Source of the DNA: Xanthocytophaga agilis
Lineage (GTDB): Bacteria > Bacteroidota > Bacteroidia > Cytophagales > 172606-1
Reading direction: 5' to 3'
Assembly: GCF_030068605.1 (NCBI RefSeq)
Contig: NZ_JASJOU010000001.1
Coordinates: 496,001 to 560,000 of the forward strand
DNA: 64,000 nucleotides
This document shows, in pieces, positions 1 through 8,049 of the stretch. The translations under genes were made by a program, and so were the position numbers. The notes beneath the pieces are model-generated. The model did no database searches. It was not told the DNA's origin and saw nothing but the letters and a program-made list of their open reading frames with translations. How positions within the stretch are numbered: the first letter of the stretch is position 1; every line of letters starts with the position of its first letter.

Positions 1-130
1 TCAACAACCTTCTTATTTGTTTGATATCTGACATTTCTACCTGTCTGTGTATTTTATTGCGATACATATTATTTTGTGTATAACTATGTTCATACAGACG
101 TGTTGAACTGGTTTCAGTACATGATAAGTT

Positions 131-305
131 CTGCGGTGAAGTCACCGCAGCGGAGATGTAGAAGTGTGGATCATGGTTGATTGAGTCAAAACAATTTTTG
201 CCCAGAGTTTACCGCAAAATTGCTGATGAGTTGAATTCACCGCAAAAAAGTTTTTGCATAGAATTAACCACAAAATTGGTGTTTAAACGGAATTCACCAC
301 AAAAA
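131..305. repeat. 28-bp-period quasi-palindromic array (TCACCGCA type)
   Basis: A perfect 9-2-9 palindrome, CTGCGGTGAAGTCACCGCAG, lies at 131-150. It is followed by degenerate copies of its right half (ACCGCAAAA or ACCACAAAA) beginning at 211, 239, 267 and 296, that is at 28, 28 and 29 bp steps. Each copy follows a GAATTC-, GAATTA- or GAGTTT-like centre. The left halves are much more decayed. The architecture matches the larger array at 11186-11523 although the core sequence differs. Function is unknown. It sits downstream of the LytTR operon. I see no gene in 1-382. Confidence 0.6.
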
Positions 306-309
306 ATTT

Positions 310-358
310 CATGCGCATAGTTCTGGTCAAAACAAAGATCCATAAAACTATGCGCATG
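310..358 (-). terminator. hairpin downstream of LytTR operon
   Basis: Perfect 13-bp inverted repeat (CATGCGCATAGTT at 310-322 and its complement at 346-358) with a 23-nt loop. Read on the minus strand it comes 24 nt after the stop of the response regulator gene and is followed by a T-rich stretch, so it probably ends the operon. Confidence 0.55.
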
Positions 359-382
359 TAGGGCTATGTTATGCTATACATG

Positions 383-1180
383 TTATTTTCCCATCCATTT
401 CTTAAAATCCTGTACTTTTTCGCGGCTTACCAATATTTCTTTGTCAAGAATAGGTTTTAATACCAGTGATAACCTGTTACCGAAATAGGGTTGAATCTGG
501 TCAACAGACTTATGGGTAACAAGCATTGCCCGATTAATTCGGAAGAAATGGGCTGGATCGAGTGACTGGGATATTTCATCAAGTGTATAATCTACCAGAA
601 ACTTCTGATTGGTGTGGGTTACAAAAAAGCTGTATCGTTCATCTGTAAAGAAATAGGCGATCTCGTTGGTTTCAATAGACAGATACCGTTGCCCTTGCCG
701 TACCAGAAAACGTTTGCGGTAATCTTTAGCAGATTGCAGCTGTAGTTCGCGTAATAGTTTATCTACATTTAAAGTAACATTGGTTTCAGTACCTGCCTGA
801 GTCATTGATGTTTTCAGATCCTGAAATTTTTTGAGGCTGCGCTGCAAATCTTCTTTCTGAATCGGTTTGAGCAGATAATCAATGCTATTTACCTTAAAAG
901 CTTGTAAGGCATATTCATCATAGGACGTAGTAAAGATGACCGTACTATATACTTCTACCTGATCAAAGATTTCAAAACTTTGCCCGTCTGCCAGTTCAAT
1001 ATCCATAAATATCAGATCTGGCTTGGATGGATGGGTACTGTCATATTCTCCAAGCCAGGCAACCGTATCTTCAATGCTGTTGGTGACGCCAACAATGGTT
1101 AAAGAAGGATCAACCTCTGTCAGTAACTTTTGTAATTTGCGGACGGCTAGTTCTTCGTCCTCTACGATTAAGATATTCAT
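383..1180 (-). CDS. LytTR-family response regulator
   Basis: A 265-residue DNA-binding response regulator. The N-terminal receiver (about residues 1-120) has the acidic pocket at E7-D8-E9, the phosphoacceptor D60 in FMDIEL, T84/T85 and the conserved K106 in LLKPI. The C-terminal LytTR domain (about 160-265) contains the typical FFRINRAMLV and VSREK segments. It lies 3 bp downstream of a YehU-like histidine kinase and is the last gene of a three-gene minus-strand operon, so phosphate very probably comes from one or both kinases. Family assignment is clear; target promoters and signal are unknown. Confidence 0.95.
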   Translation of the reverse strand: MNILIVEDEELAVRKLQKLLTEVDPSLTIVGVTNSIEDTVAWLGEYDSTHPSKPDLIFMDIELADGQSFEIFDQVEVYSTVIFTTSYDEYALQAFKVNSIDYLLKPIQKEDLQRSLKKFQDLKTSMTQAGTETNVTLNVDKLLRELQLQSAKDYRKRFLVRQGQRYLSIETNEIAYFFTDERYSFFVTHTNQKFLVDYTLDEISQSLDPAHFFRINRAMLVTHKSVDQIQPYFGNRLSLVLKPILDKEILVSREKVQDFKKWMGK

Positions 1181-1183
1181 AAT

Positions 1184-2383
1184 TTATGGGAGAAAAAGCG
1201 GTAAAACAACAGTAAAGTAATGATCGTCACAAAGGATGGCAGGCTCGGTTATACCCGGTTTTCCTGCTCCTGCTTTGTTTCGGTTTAGCAATCGGTATTT
1301 GGCTGTAATATTGGTTAAGCCAACACCATTGGACGTATCCCTGTTTGAATCCGGTAAATGGATGGTTGCGCCGATTTTGCGCTGAAGGTTATTGCGTATC
1401 AACAGATTTGTTGCAGCTTGATCCTGCTGAATAAATAGTTCCAGCAGAAGAGGCTTTCTGTTTGAAATTACATTGTGCTTAACAGCATTTTCAACCAGCA
1501 TTTGTAATGCCAGAGGAGGTAACCGATAGGTCATATATTCTCTATCTATCTCAATTTGCAGCTCAATACCAGCACGGTAACGGGTTTTAAGCAAATGGAA
1601 GTAGGATTCAATAAAATCCAGCTCAGTTGCTAGAGTTGTGAGTTCACCATTGCCTTCCTGGCCATTGTTTGTTTGCAGAAGATAGCGATATACTTTGGCC
1701 ATTTCGTCTACAAAATGTTCCGCTTGTTGGGGTTCATCAGCGATCAATGATGACAGTGAATTGAGACTGTTAAATAGAAAATGGGGATTTACCTGATGCT
1801 TTAAGCTTTCATACTGACTTTGAAGAGTTACTTTTTCCAGCTCTTCACGTTCTAACGCATTTTCTCTCCACTTACGAAGCGAATAGACTGTTTCATCAAT
1901 ACCTACAGACAATATATTGAACCCCACATTATAGAGTAGAATCCGTGTGGTTAATCCTGGGGTATGTTGAAATCCAAACAGGTGAAAATAACTATAGATA
2001 AAAATTCCAACTACTAAATAAGAGGGTGTAACAAGAAAAAATACCAGAAACGTACGACCTGCGCGGGCTGCACTTTGATCCAATCCAGGGTATTGGCGAA
2101 TAACCTTTTGGGTTAGAGTATCTAGTGTAAGTACACAGCAACCTGTCAGGAAATAGTTAAGAAGTGATGCCTGCAGAAATATTTTTCCATCAGAGAAATA
2201 GGCAGGACCAACCAGCCAGTAGGAAACCAATGGAATGAATACCATAGGCATTAATAAAACATGCCATCGCAAACCTTCTTTTTGCGTTACTGGTATCGTA
2301 TTATGTACAGTAGCATTCTGCTGGTGTTTAGGTAAACGCCTGAATGGTAGTTTGGAGATGATATGTTTTAGTCTGGAGTTCAT
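1184..2383 (-). CDS. LytS/YehU-like sensor histidine kinase, single membrane module
   Basis: A 399-residue membrane histidine kinase of the His_kinase (PF06580-type) family. Residues about 40-165 form a compact module of about four hydrophobic segments, beginning HVLLMPMVFIPL. A short coiled coil (170-195) leads to the phosphoacceptor motif QVNPHFLFNSLNSL with H201. The C-terminal ATPase domain has the N-box LVENAVKHN near 300 and a GVGLTNI G-box. It is co-transcribed with a second kinase upstream (14-bp gap) and the LytTR regulator downstream (3-bp gap). Its membrane module is homologous to each of two modules in the neighbouring kinase. No extracellular ligand-binding domain is visible. Confidence 0.93.
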   Translation of the reverse strand: MNSRLKHIISKLPFRRLPKHQQNATVHNTIPVTQKEGLRWHVLLMPMVFIPLVSYWLVGPAYFSDGKIFLQASLLNYFLTGCCVLTLDTLTQKVIRQYPGLDQSAARAGRTFLVFFLVTPSYLVVGIFIYSYFHLFGFQHTPGLTTRILLYNVGFNILSVGIDETVYSLRKWRENALEREELEKVTLQSQYESLKHQVNPHFLFNSLNSLSSLIADEPQQAEHFVDEMAKVYRYLLQTNNGQEGNGELTTLATELDFIESYFHLLKTRYRAGIELQIEIDREYMTYRLPPLALQMLVENAVKHNVISNRKPLLLELFIQQDQAATNLLIRNNLQRKIGATIHLPDSNRDTSNGVGLTNITAKYRLLNRNKAGAGKPGITEPAILCDDHYFTVVLPLFLP

Positions 2384-2397
2384 ACTATACAGTGCCC

Positions 2398-4011
2398 TTA
2401 TCGATTGCTTTCGAGAAGAGGTACGATTACTTCAAAATATTGATCATTTTCTATGATTTGTGGTTCACTTTTACATAATAACTGATACTTGGCTGCCAGA
2501 TTAGCTAATCCAGACTGACCTGTTTCCAGGCGCATGGTTTTACGTTGTATATTATTTCGTACTCTCAAATGTCCGGGATCACTTGTTGTAATGCAGATAG
2601 TAAGAGGACGGCCCGGAAGCATACTATTATGTTTCATGGCATTGTCAATTAATGTTTGCAGAGTGAGTGGAGGTAATGTACGGTTTTTGTACGCCTCGGC
2701 TATGTGTTGCTCAATAAGAAGGCTTTTGCCATACCGGGTTTTTAATAAGCTGATATAGGAAGCAATAAAATTGAGTTCGGTTTGCAGTGTTACCAACTCA
2801 CTATGTTCGCCATCAGGTTGAGATGATCTGCCTGTTTGTAAAAGATAACGGTATACTTTAGCCAGATCATCCACAAAATGTTCCGCTTGTTGGGTATCTT
2901 CACTGATCAAGGAAGAAAGCGAATTGAGACTGTTAAACAGAAAGTGTGGATTTAGCTGGCCCTTGAGTGTATCAAACTGGTGTTGTAGTTTCTCTTTTTT
3001 TAGTTTTTCAATTTCAACCTGTTGTTTTTGCCACATGGATAAGGCATAAAAATAACCATGTGCTATACAGAACAATAAATCAAAAATTAAACCTAACAGA
3101 ATAAGAGTATACATATTATCGTGAGAAAACCGGACATCCAGTATGTCGATTTTACTAAGTACCCACACACTTCCAATTGCAGATATACTTGAAACAATTC
3201 CGGTTAACAACAACATGAACCCAATGCGAAGTACTGTAAAATGCAGGCTGGGATAACAATAGATTGCCAGTCGTACACTCAACGTTAACAAGGCTGCAAT
3301 GGGAATATATAGGAGTGTTACTACCGCTGATCCTAGTGCGAGTAACAATCCATTGGTCCAGTAGCGGGGGCCAATAATCAGATGGTTGGCAATCGGTATA
3401 AAAACCAGTACGGCCAGTCCATGAAAGCCCCAACCCAGAGGTGAAATTCCTAATCGTGTCAGAGCCGGATTAGCCAGAGCTAGCCAACTAGCTGAATTAG
3501 TGGGGGTGTTGGATTTCCAGATCAGATTTGAGTTGAAAAGAAGAAAGGCTGCACACAGAAAGAAATCAAAGACTCCACCCAGAATAAGGATTGGACAAAC
3601 TGTTTTCCACGAAAATTTTACGCCTGTCTGATGAAATAAACTATAGATCCAAACATCAAAAAAAGCAAGAAAGAAGGTAAGTATGCCTACTACCAGAAAC
3701 AGGAAAGAAGTTCGTATCCACACCTGTTCTTTTTCTGACCAATAAGCCAATACTTTTCGTACTGCCACTGTGAGTATTATAATGGAAAACCAGTATAAAA
3801 TGAATACCAGCAGAGTGCCGATAAGAAACAGGCTGGGTTGCTGAAAGTAGGACTGACCAATAAGGTAATAGTTGCCCAGAGGGAACAACACCGGCATCAT
3901 GAGAAGGTGATACCTCCATTCTGCTTTGGAAAAGAAGCCAGGATGCAAACCTGCTTGTATCAATATGCTGAAGAGTTTCTGTGGAAAGAGTATATATGCA
4001 CTAGTATCCAA
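2398..4011 (-). CDS. LytS/YehU-like sensor histidine kinase with duplicated membrane module
   Basis: A 537-residue histidine kinase, first gene of the operon. Two tandem membrane modules are visible, one starting at HLLMMPVLFPLGNYYLIG and one at HGLAVLVFIPIANHLIIG. Both match the single module (HVLLMPMVFIPLVSYWLVG) of the downstream kinase. After a coiled coil come QLNPHFLFNSLNSLSSLI with the phosphoacceptor histidine, the N-box LIDNAMKHN and a C-terminal ATPase fold. The kinase core is strongly similar to that of the next gene, so the pair looks like a gene duplication followed by internal module duplication. Signal unknown. Confidence 0.92.
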   Translation of the reverse strand: MDTSAYILFPQKLFSILIQAGLHPGFFSKAEWRYHLLMMPVLFPLGNYYLIGQSYFQQPSLFLIGTLLVFILYWFSIIILTVAVRKVLAYWSEKEQVWIRTSFLFLVVGILTFFLAFFDVWIYSLFHQTGVKFSWKTVCPILILGGVFDFFLCAAFLLFNSNLIWKSNTPTNSASWLALANPALTRLGISPLGWGFHGLAVLVFIPIANHLIIGPRYWTNGLLLALGSAVVTLLYIPIAALLTLSVRLAIYCYPSLHFTVLRIGFMLLLTGIVSSISAIGSVWVLSKIDILDVRFSHDNMYTLILLGLIFDLLFCIAHGYFYALSMWQKQQVEIEKLKKEKLQHQFDTLKGQLNPHFLFNSLNSLSSLISEDTQQAEHFVDDLAKVYRYLLQTGRSSQPDGEHSELVTLQTELNFIASYISLLKTRYGKSLLIEQHIAEAYKNRTLPPLTLQTLIDNAMKHNSMLPGRPLTICITTSDPGHLRVRNNIQRKTMRLETGQSGLANLAAKYQLLCKSEPQIIENDQYFEVIVPLLESNR

Positions 4012-4376
4012 AAATACTAACTCTTAAGCCAGATATCAGACCGATATTGGATGAATTGTCAAAAAAGATGTATGAACTGTAGAAGAGAGATTTGAATAGT
4101 AGTGGTTTTTTAGTCTACATATAATTGTCTGATTGAGAAAGTTCGGAAAAATAAAAATCGCTGGCGCAAAAATAGATTTTCATCTCTTGAAAGCTTACGT
4201 TGACAGCATTGTGAGCCTGCTACGAACTATATTTACTTTTATATAGCTATAAAAATCCGATTCACTGAGTCTGTCACCAGAAAAGTGAAAGGGGAGTAGC
4301 AGAATACTCACAAAGTGTTAAAAATGCTACGCCAGACTGATTATTTTCCGACGTGCGCAATATACCTGATTCAGTA
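4012..4376. other. intergenic, no gene seen
   Basis: Lies between the 5' end of the kinase operon and the 3' end of the desaturase gene, both on the minus strand. It should hold the promoter of the kinase operon. I found no convincing open frame, RNA gene or strong hairpin. Confidence 0.5.
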
Positions 4377-5543
4377 CTAAGCCAGTTTAATCAGAGGAAA
4401 CGGCAATACGGTTGGTTGGACAGTAGTAGAAGGGACAAAGGCGTCCTTTCCCAGTTTGCGCAGCATCCGGTAGTGCGACTGAAGAGCAATGAAGAAGGTT
4501 TTATTTTCCAGATAGGGTAAACCAAATTCCTGTGCCGTGTGTCTGACAATGACCGAAAGAGCTGGGTAATGCACATGACAAATTTTAGGAAACAGGTGAT
4601 GCTCAATCTGGCGGTTTAGTCCGCCACATAGAAAAGCTGCCAGTTTACTGTCAGGGGCAAAGTTGGCCGTAGTACGCAACTGATGAACCGCCCAGGCATC
4701 TTCCATATTGCCTTGTGCATTGGGTGTAGGAAAGTTGGTGCCTTCCACTACATGAGCCAGTTGGAAAACCAGACCCAGTGTGATACCTTCTATCAGATGC
4801 ATAATCACAAACCCTAGCCCTACCTGCCACCAGGACAGATCCAATAGTACCAACGGGAGTACAATGAAGAAAAAATAATAGAGTGCTTTGTAGAAAAACA
4901 GATTAAAGTATTCCTTTCTGGGATGCGTATAGGAGTGTGCGCCAATGCGATGATGAAAGAACTTAAGATAGTCTTTACGCAATACCCACGAAAGGGAGGT
5001 TAACGAATAGAGAAAAAAAGCATACAGATGCTGGAAGCGTTGTAGCCTGTTTATCTTCTCTTGTGGATCTACTCGAATAAGTCCTGGTGCAATCTCGATG
5101 TCTTCGTCATGGCCTATTATGTTGGTATAGGTATGGTGAACCACATTATGTGTCAGATTCCATATATAAGGACTGGCTCCCAGCAGATAAAAACTTTTAC
5201 TTAGTAGGTCGTTCACCCATTTATGACCCGAAAAGGCACCATGTACGGCATCATGAGAAACGTTGAAGCCAATGGTTGCTGCAAATATCCCCAGACCCCC
5301 CGCCATTGCCAGCATTGTCCATGCATTAAACTGACCAGACAGGATCAAACCGTATAGCAACAGATAACCAAGCAGAAAGAAAATAGACTTGAACCACATG
5401 GCTGTATTGGCATGTGAAGAAAGACTACGTGTTTTAAAATAAGTATCTACACGTTCACGGACTGTAGAGAAAAAGGCAGAATGGCTCTTGTCAATAAACT
5501 TGATTTTAGGCTGCCTGGCTTTGGTGAATTGGCTGCGTTCCAT
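4377..5543 (-). CDS. membrane fatty-acid (acyl-lipid/acyl-CoA) desaturase
   Basis: A 388-residue integral-membrane desaturase that introduces a double bond into fatty acyl chains with a di-iron centre. All three histidine boxes are present: HDAVH (97-101), HNVVHH (132-137) and QIEHH (312-316). The last has the Q-first form known from front-end and linoleoyl-CoA-type desaturases. Hydrophobic segments lie around 53-70, 76-92, 220-260. There is no fused cytochrome b5 domain. It stands alone, with a large gap upstream. Regiospecificity cannot be read from sequence; a role in membrane fluidity is inferred. Confidence 0.93.
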   Translation of the reverse strand: MERSQFTKARQPKIKFIDKSHSAFFSTVRERVDTYFKTRSLSSHANTAMWFKSIFFLLGYLLLYGLILSGQFNAWTMLAMAGGLGIFAATIGFNVSHDAVHGAFSGHKWVNDLLSKSFYLLGASPYIWNLTHNVVHHTYTNIIGHDEDIEIAPGLIRVDPQEKINRLQRFQHLYAFFLYSLTSLSWVLRKDYLKFFHHRIGAHSYTHPRKEYFNLFFYKALYYFFFIVLPLVLLDLSWWQVGLGFVIMHLIEGITLGLVFQLAHVVEGTNFPTPNAQGNMEDAWAVHQLRTTANFAPDSKLAAFLCGGLNRQIEHHLFPKICHVHYPALSVIVRHTAQEFGLPYLENKTFFIALQSHYRMLRKLGKDAFVPSTTVQPTVLPFPLIKLA

Positions 5544-6187
5544 AGTAATAGAAGTATAATTGTAAACTAGAGTACTAACCTGGCAGAAATGAGAGAGCCT
5601 GGAAGGATTATAGTCAGTAAGGAAAAGAGTATTGACTTATCAGGCTTTGAGATAACTATCGGGTATTCAGAGTTTACAGTGAAATTATCATTCCTCACCA
5701 ACACACGAAGAAAGATGTATGGAATTATGTATTTGCCAAAAACAGGCTTTATACGTTCTCTTGCAGGTTTTCGAAGAGGAATAAGACCAATAGTGCGTTA
5801 AACACCTATTTGCACAAATAGGTGTTTAACGCATAAAAGTGGGGAATTTGTATTGCCGTTTTGGGACTCTCAGAACTCTTGGAGTAAAAGAATGTTTTTT
5901 CTAACGTTATTTCTGATGCTGATTTCTCAATTGCCAATCGGCTTTCAGGTCATGGTTTTCTTTCCTGAATTTTCTATTCCTGATCATCCTACTCACAGGA
6001 CTTGTAAAGCAGCAATGACTAGAAAAACAAATTTCCGTTTTTCCTGTAAAATCAGGAAATGAAACAATGTATTTTGTTGGTAATGTGTGATATATGCAAG
6101 ATTGATTATGTAATATGTAATATTATTACGGTTAAATAAATATACCTTTATATTGAGTACTTACTTATAAACGTACTCACAAAATCC
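5544..6187. other. intergenic region with perfect palindrome
   Basis: A 644-bp region between divergent genes (desaturase on minus, CsbD-like on plus). The only clear structure is the 40-bp palindrome at 5794-5833. Short open frames here have no recognisable domain and unlikely composition. The A/T-rich stretch at about 6085-6150 probably carries the promoter of the next gene. Confidence 0.5.
5794..5833. repeat. 40-bp near-perfect palindrome, ATTTGCACAAAT centre
   Basis: Two 19-nt arms (TGCGTTAAACACCTATTTG and its exact complement) flank a 2-nt centre CA. A sibling with the same centre but different outer stem lies at 26954-26987. With so small a loop it is more likely a cruciform or protein-binding palindrome than a terminator. 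Confidence 0.75.
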
Positions 6188-6442
6188 ATGGATACACAAA
6201 ACAATAATGGTGTAGCTAAATATCCTGCGGGTATAGCTCCTTTTAAAATAACTGGCGACTGGTATCTGCAAGCCAAAGCCCTTCAGCAGAGGTATCCTCA
6301 ATTAACGGATGCTGACCTGAGGTTTCAGACAGGTAAGGTAGAAGAACTCCTTTGCCGTATAGTGACACGGCTCGATCAGACGCGCGAAGAGGTGATTGAG
6401 TGTATCAAAATAATTCAATCAGGCATTCCAATCAGACATTAA
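6188..6442 (+). CDS. CsbD-like stress protein
   Basis: An 84-residue soluble protein. The core ITGDWYLQAKALQQRYPQLT, followed by DADLRF, GKVEELL and RIVTRLDQTREEV, follows the usual CsbD-like layout (W, L..Y..LT..DL, GK..EL, helix ending in T.EE). These small proteins of Bacteroidota are generally stress-induced, with unknown biochemical role. An A/T-rich leader precedes the ATG and no strong Shine-Dalgarno is seen, as usual for the phylum. It is monocistronic. Confidence 0.7.
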   Translation: MDTQNNNGVAKYPAGIAPFKITGDWYLQAKALQQRYPQLTDADLRFQTGKVEELLCRIVTRLDQTREEVIECIKIIQSGIPIRH

Positions 6443-7587
6443 CAGAAATAGCTACTATATCTATGAATAACTATCTGAACATAGGAGCAAGGTATAATGG
6501 CATTGATCTGTTGAACTAATTGGGAACTAATGGAAACATTACCCTTTTGATACATAGGCAGTAGGATAGAATAATATATAATTTCATGAGATGTAAACCA
6601 TTGTAAATCGGTGCATTTAAGACAATCTATTATATTTTTATTTTCTTCCTGTTGCTTATATTCAATTAATCGATGAGGCTGTCCCGCTTATCCTTGAGAA
6701 AAGAAGTATATACTAAAACGGAAGCAATTTGTATCAGTATCTATTGCGGAACAGTGTGAGTGCAGTCGCTACAGAATTCAATAGAATCTGGCTTTGATCA
6801 CTTGAGTTTTAGTAAGGAAGAGTACGCAGCCAGTAGAAAAGGTATCCCCACCTTTGTAGGTAAGAAACAGATTTGCCTGTATAAACAAGAATAGAACATC
6901 CTTCCTTGATTGACTTGAGGGTATACTATCCTCCAAAACCAGTAGTCCTATGTATTTGTTAGTCTAAATTTATAAGCTTCACTTATATTTTCTCTCACTT
7001 CCCGCAATTATAAATCTATAATCAAAACTATCCTTTCAAAATTGCAATAAATGGGGATAGATATGCCTGCTGTTACAAAATAACACTTCCCGTATATCCA
7101 AGAAAAATCATATAAATTTTATTTTTGCCATAAATTCTGCTTATTTCATTTGCACCTCTTATCGGTTTGGGTTATTTTTGCTTTTAGAGATTTACACCTG
7201 AGAAATGATCAAAATCAGGGGCTGGATTTTGACCAGTCTATTTACTTTTTTAGTGCTTCAAACCGTACAACTTTCATGAGAACCGTAAAATTATCCGTCG
7301 AAAAAGGTGTCCCTATTGGCCATTTATCCACAAAAAACACTTTATCTAAAAATCAACCCTTATCATTTTTAGTGCACACAAGTTTCTCACTTGTGAACAG
7401 TTTGTCAGTAATCGACTTATTTGTATCTGGTAGTACCCCTTTATTTTTCAATAATCCTCCAAGTATCCCTCGTCGACCGGGACACTAACCTGCCCTCCGC
7501 AAAAAAGTACAATTAATCAGTTGTACACCCTGCCTCTGCATTCTTTTCTGTTTTATTCTTTTTTTAATTCTCATCCAGGTATACACT
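6443..7587. other. long gene-poor leader of the phage-like island
   Basis: Over 1.1 kb without a credible gene. Open frames at 7150-7488 lack domain features. The right part (7285-7400) contains DnaA-box-like sequences and a small inverted repeat, described separately. The left part is A/T-rich, and I see nothing recognisable in it. Confidence 0.45.
7290..7395. promoter_or_regulatory. DnaA-box cluster and inverted repeat, candidate origin/control region
   Basis: A perfect consensus DnaA box TTATCCACA lies at 7324-7332. Near matches TTATCCGTC (about 7290), TTATCTAAA (about 7343) and TTATCATTT (about 7368) are close by. A 7-bp inverted repeat CACAAGT/ACTTGTG with a 5-nt loop lies at 7377-7395. 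It is upstream of an HTH gene and a putative replication initiator. One perfect box can occur by chance; the clustering and context raise the odds. Confidence 0.4.
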
Positions 7588-7902
7588 ATGGACGCATTGC
7601 GCCTATCCCAGCAACTAGAACAGCTACAAACCGAACTAGCCTGTTTGCAGGCAGAGGTCAAACGATTGGAAGCCCTATACATCCATCAGGCTACAGGTCA
7701 GACTACACGCATCACCATGGCCGAGGCCGAAAATCAACTGGGCGTTTCGCGCTTTCATATTCGCAGACTGATCGGAGCTGGTATCATTCAGAGTGGTCAA
7801 CGCATTGGTGCTGGCAAAAACGCCAAGTGGACGTTTGACTACCAGGAGATTTTGCATCTGGTTAAAAACCCGTCGTTCCTCAACATCGAATCCGTTTCCT
7901 AA
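7588..7902 (+). CDS. helix-turn-helix protein with N-terminal coiled coil
   Basis: A 104-residue protein. Residues 1-32 form a leucine-heptad coiled coil (LRLSQQLEQLQTELACLQAE), probably a dimerisation helix. Residues about 44-95 resemble an excisionase/MerR-type winged helix: ITMAEAENQLGVSRFHIRRL, then GIIQSGQRIG and a final WTFDYQEILHLV strand-helix. It is the first gene of the putative replication block. It may act as excisionase-like or plasmid/phage-type regulator; no integrase is nearby, so an architectural or regulatory job is as likely. Confidence 0.65.
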   Translation: MDALRLSQQLEQLQTELACLQAEVKRLEALYIHQATGQTTRITMAEAENQLGVSRFHIRRLIGAGIIQSGQRIGAGKNAKWTFDYQEILHLVKNPSFLNIESVS

Positions 7903-8049
7903 GAACAGGAAATCCTTTTATCGTTTCTCATTCCCAATGCCCAGTATTGATACTGGCTGCATTTGCCTGATCTAACCATCGGGTAGTGGAATGCTATTGT
8001 CTAAACCCAATTGTCTATTCATTCATCCACTCTTTGTTATCACACTTTT

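Noticed and set aside
5589-6062. Two open frames between the desaturase and CsbD-like genes
   Set aside because: One overlaps no promoter-like site and ends in the palindrome region; both lack family signal and good composition.
7150-7488. 112-codon open frame before the HTH gene
   Set aside because: Composition is random-looking, it contains the DnaA-box cluster and no domain; better explained as control DNA.
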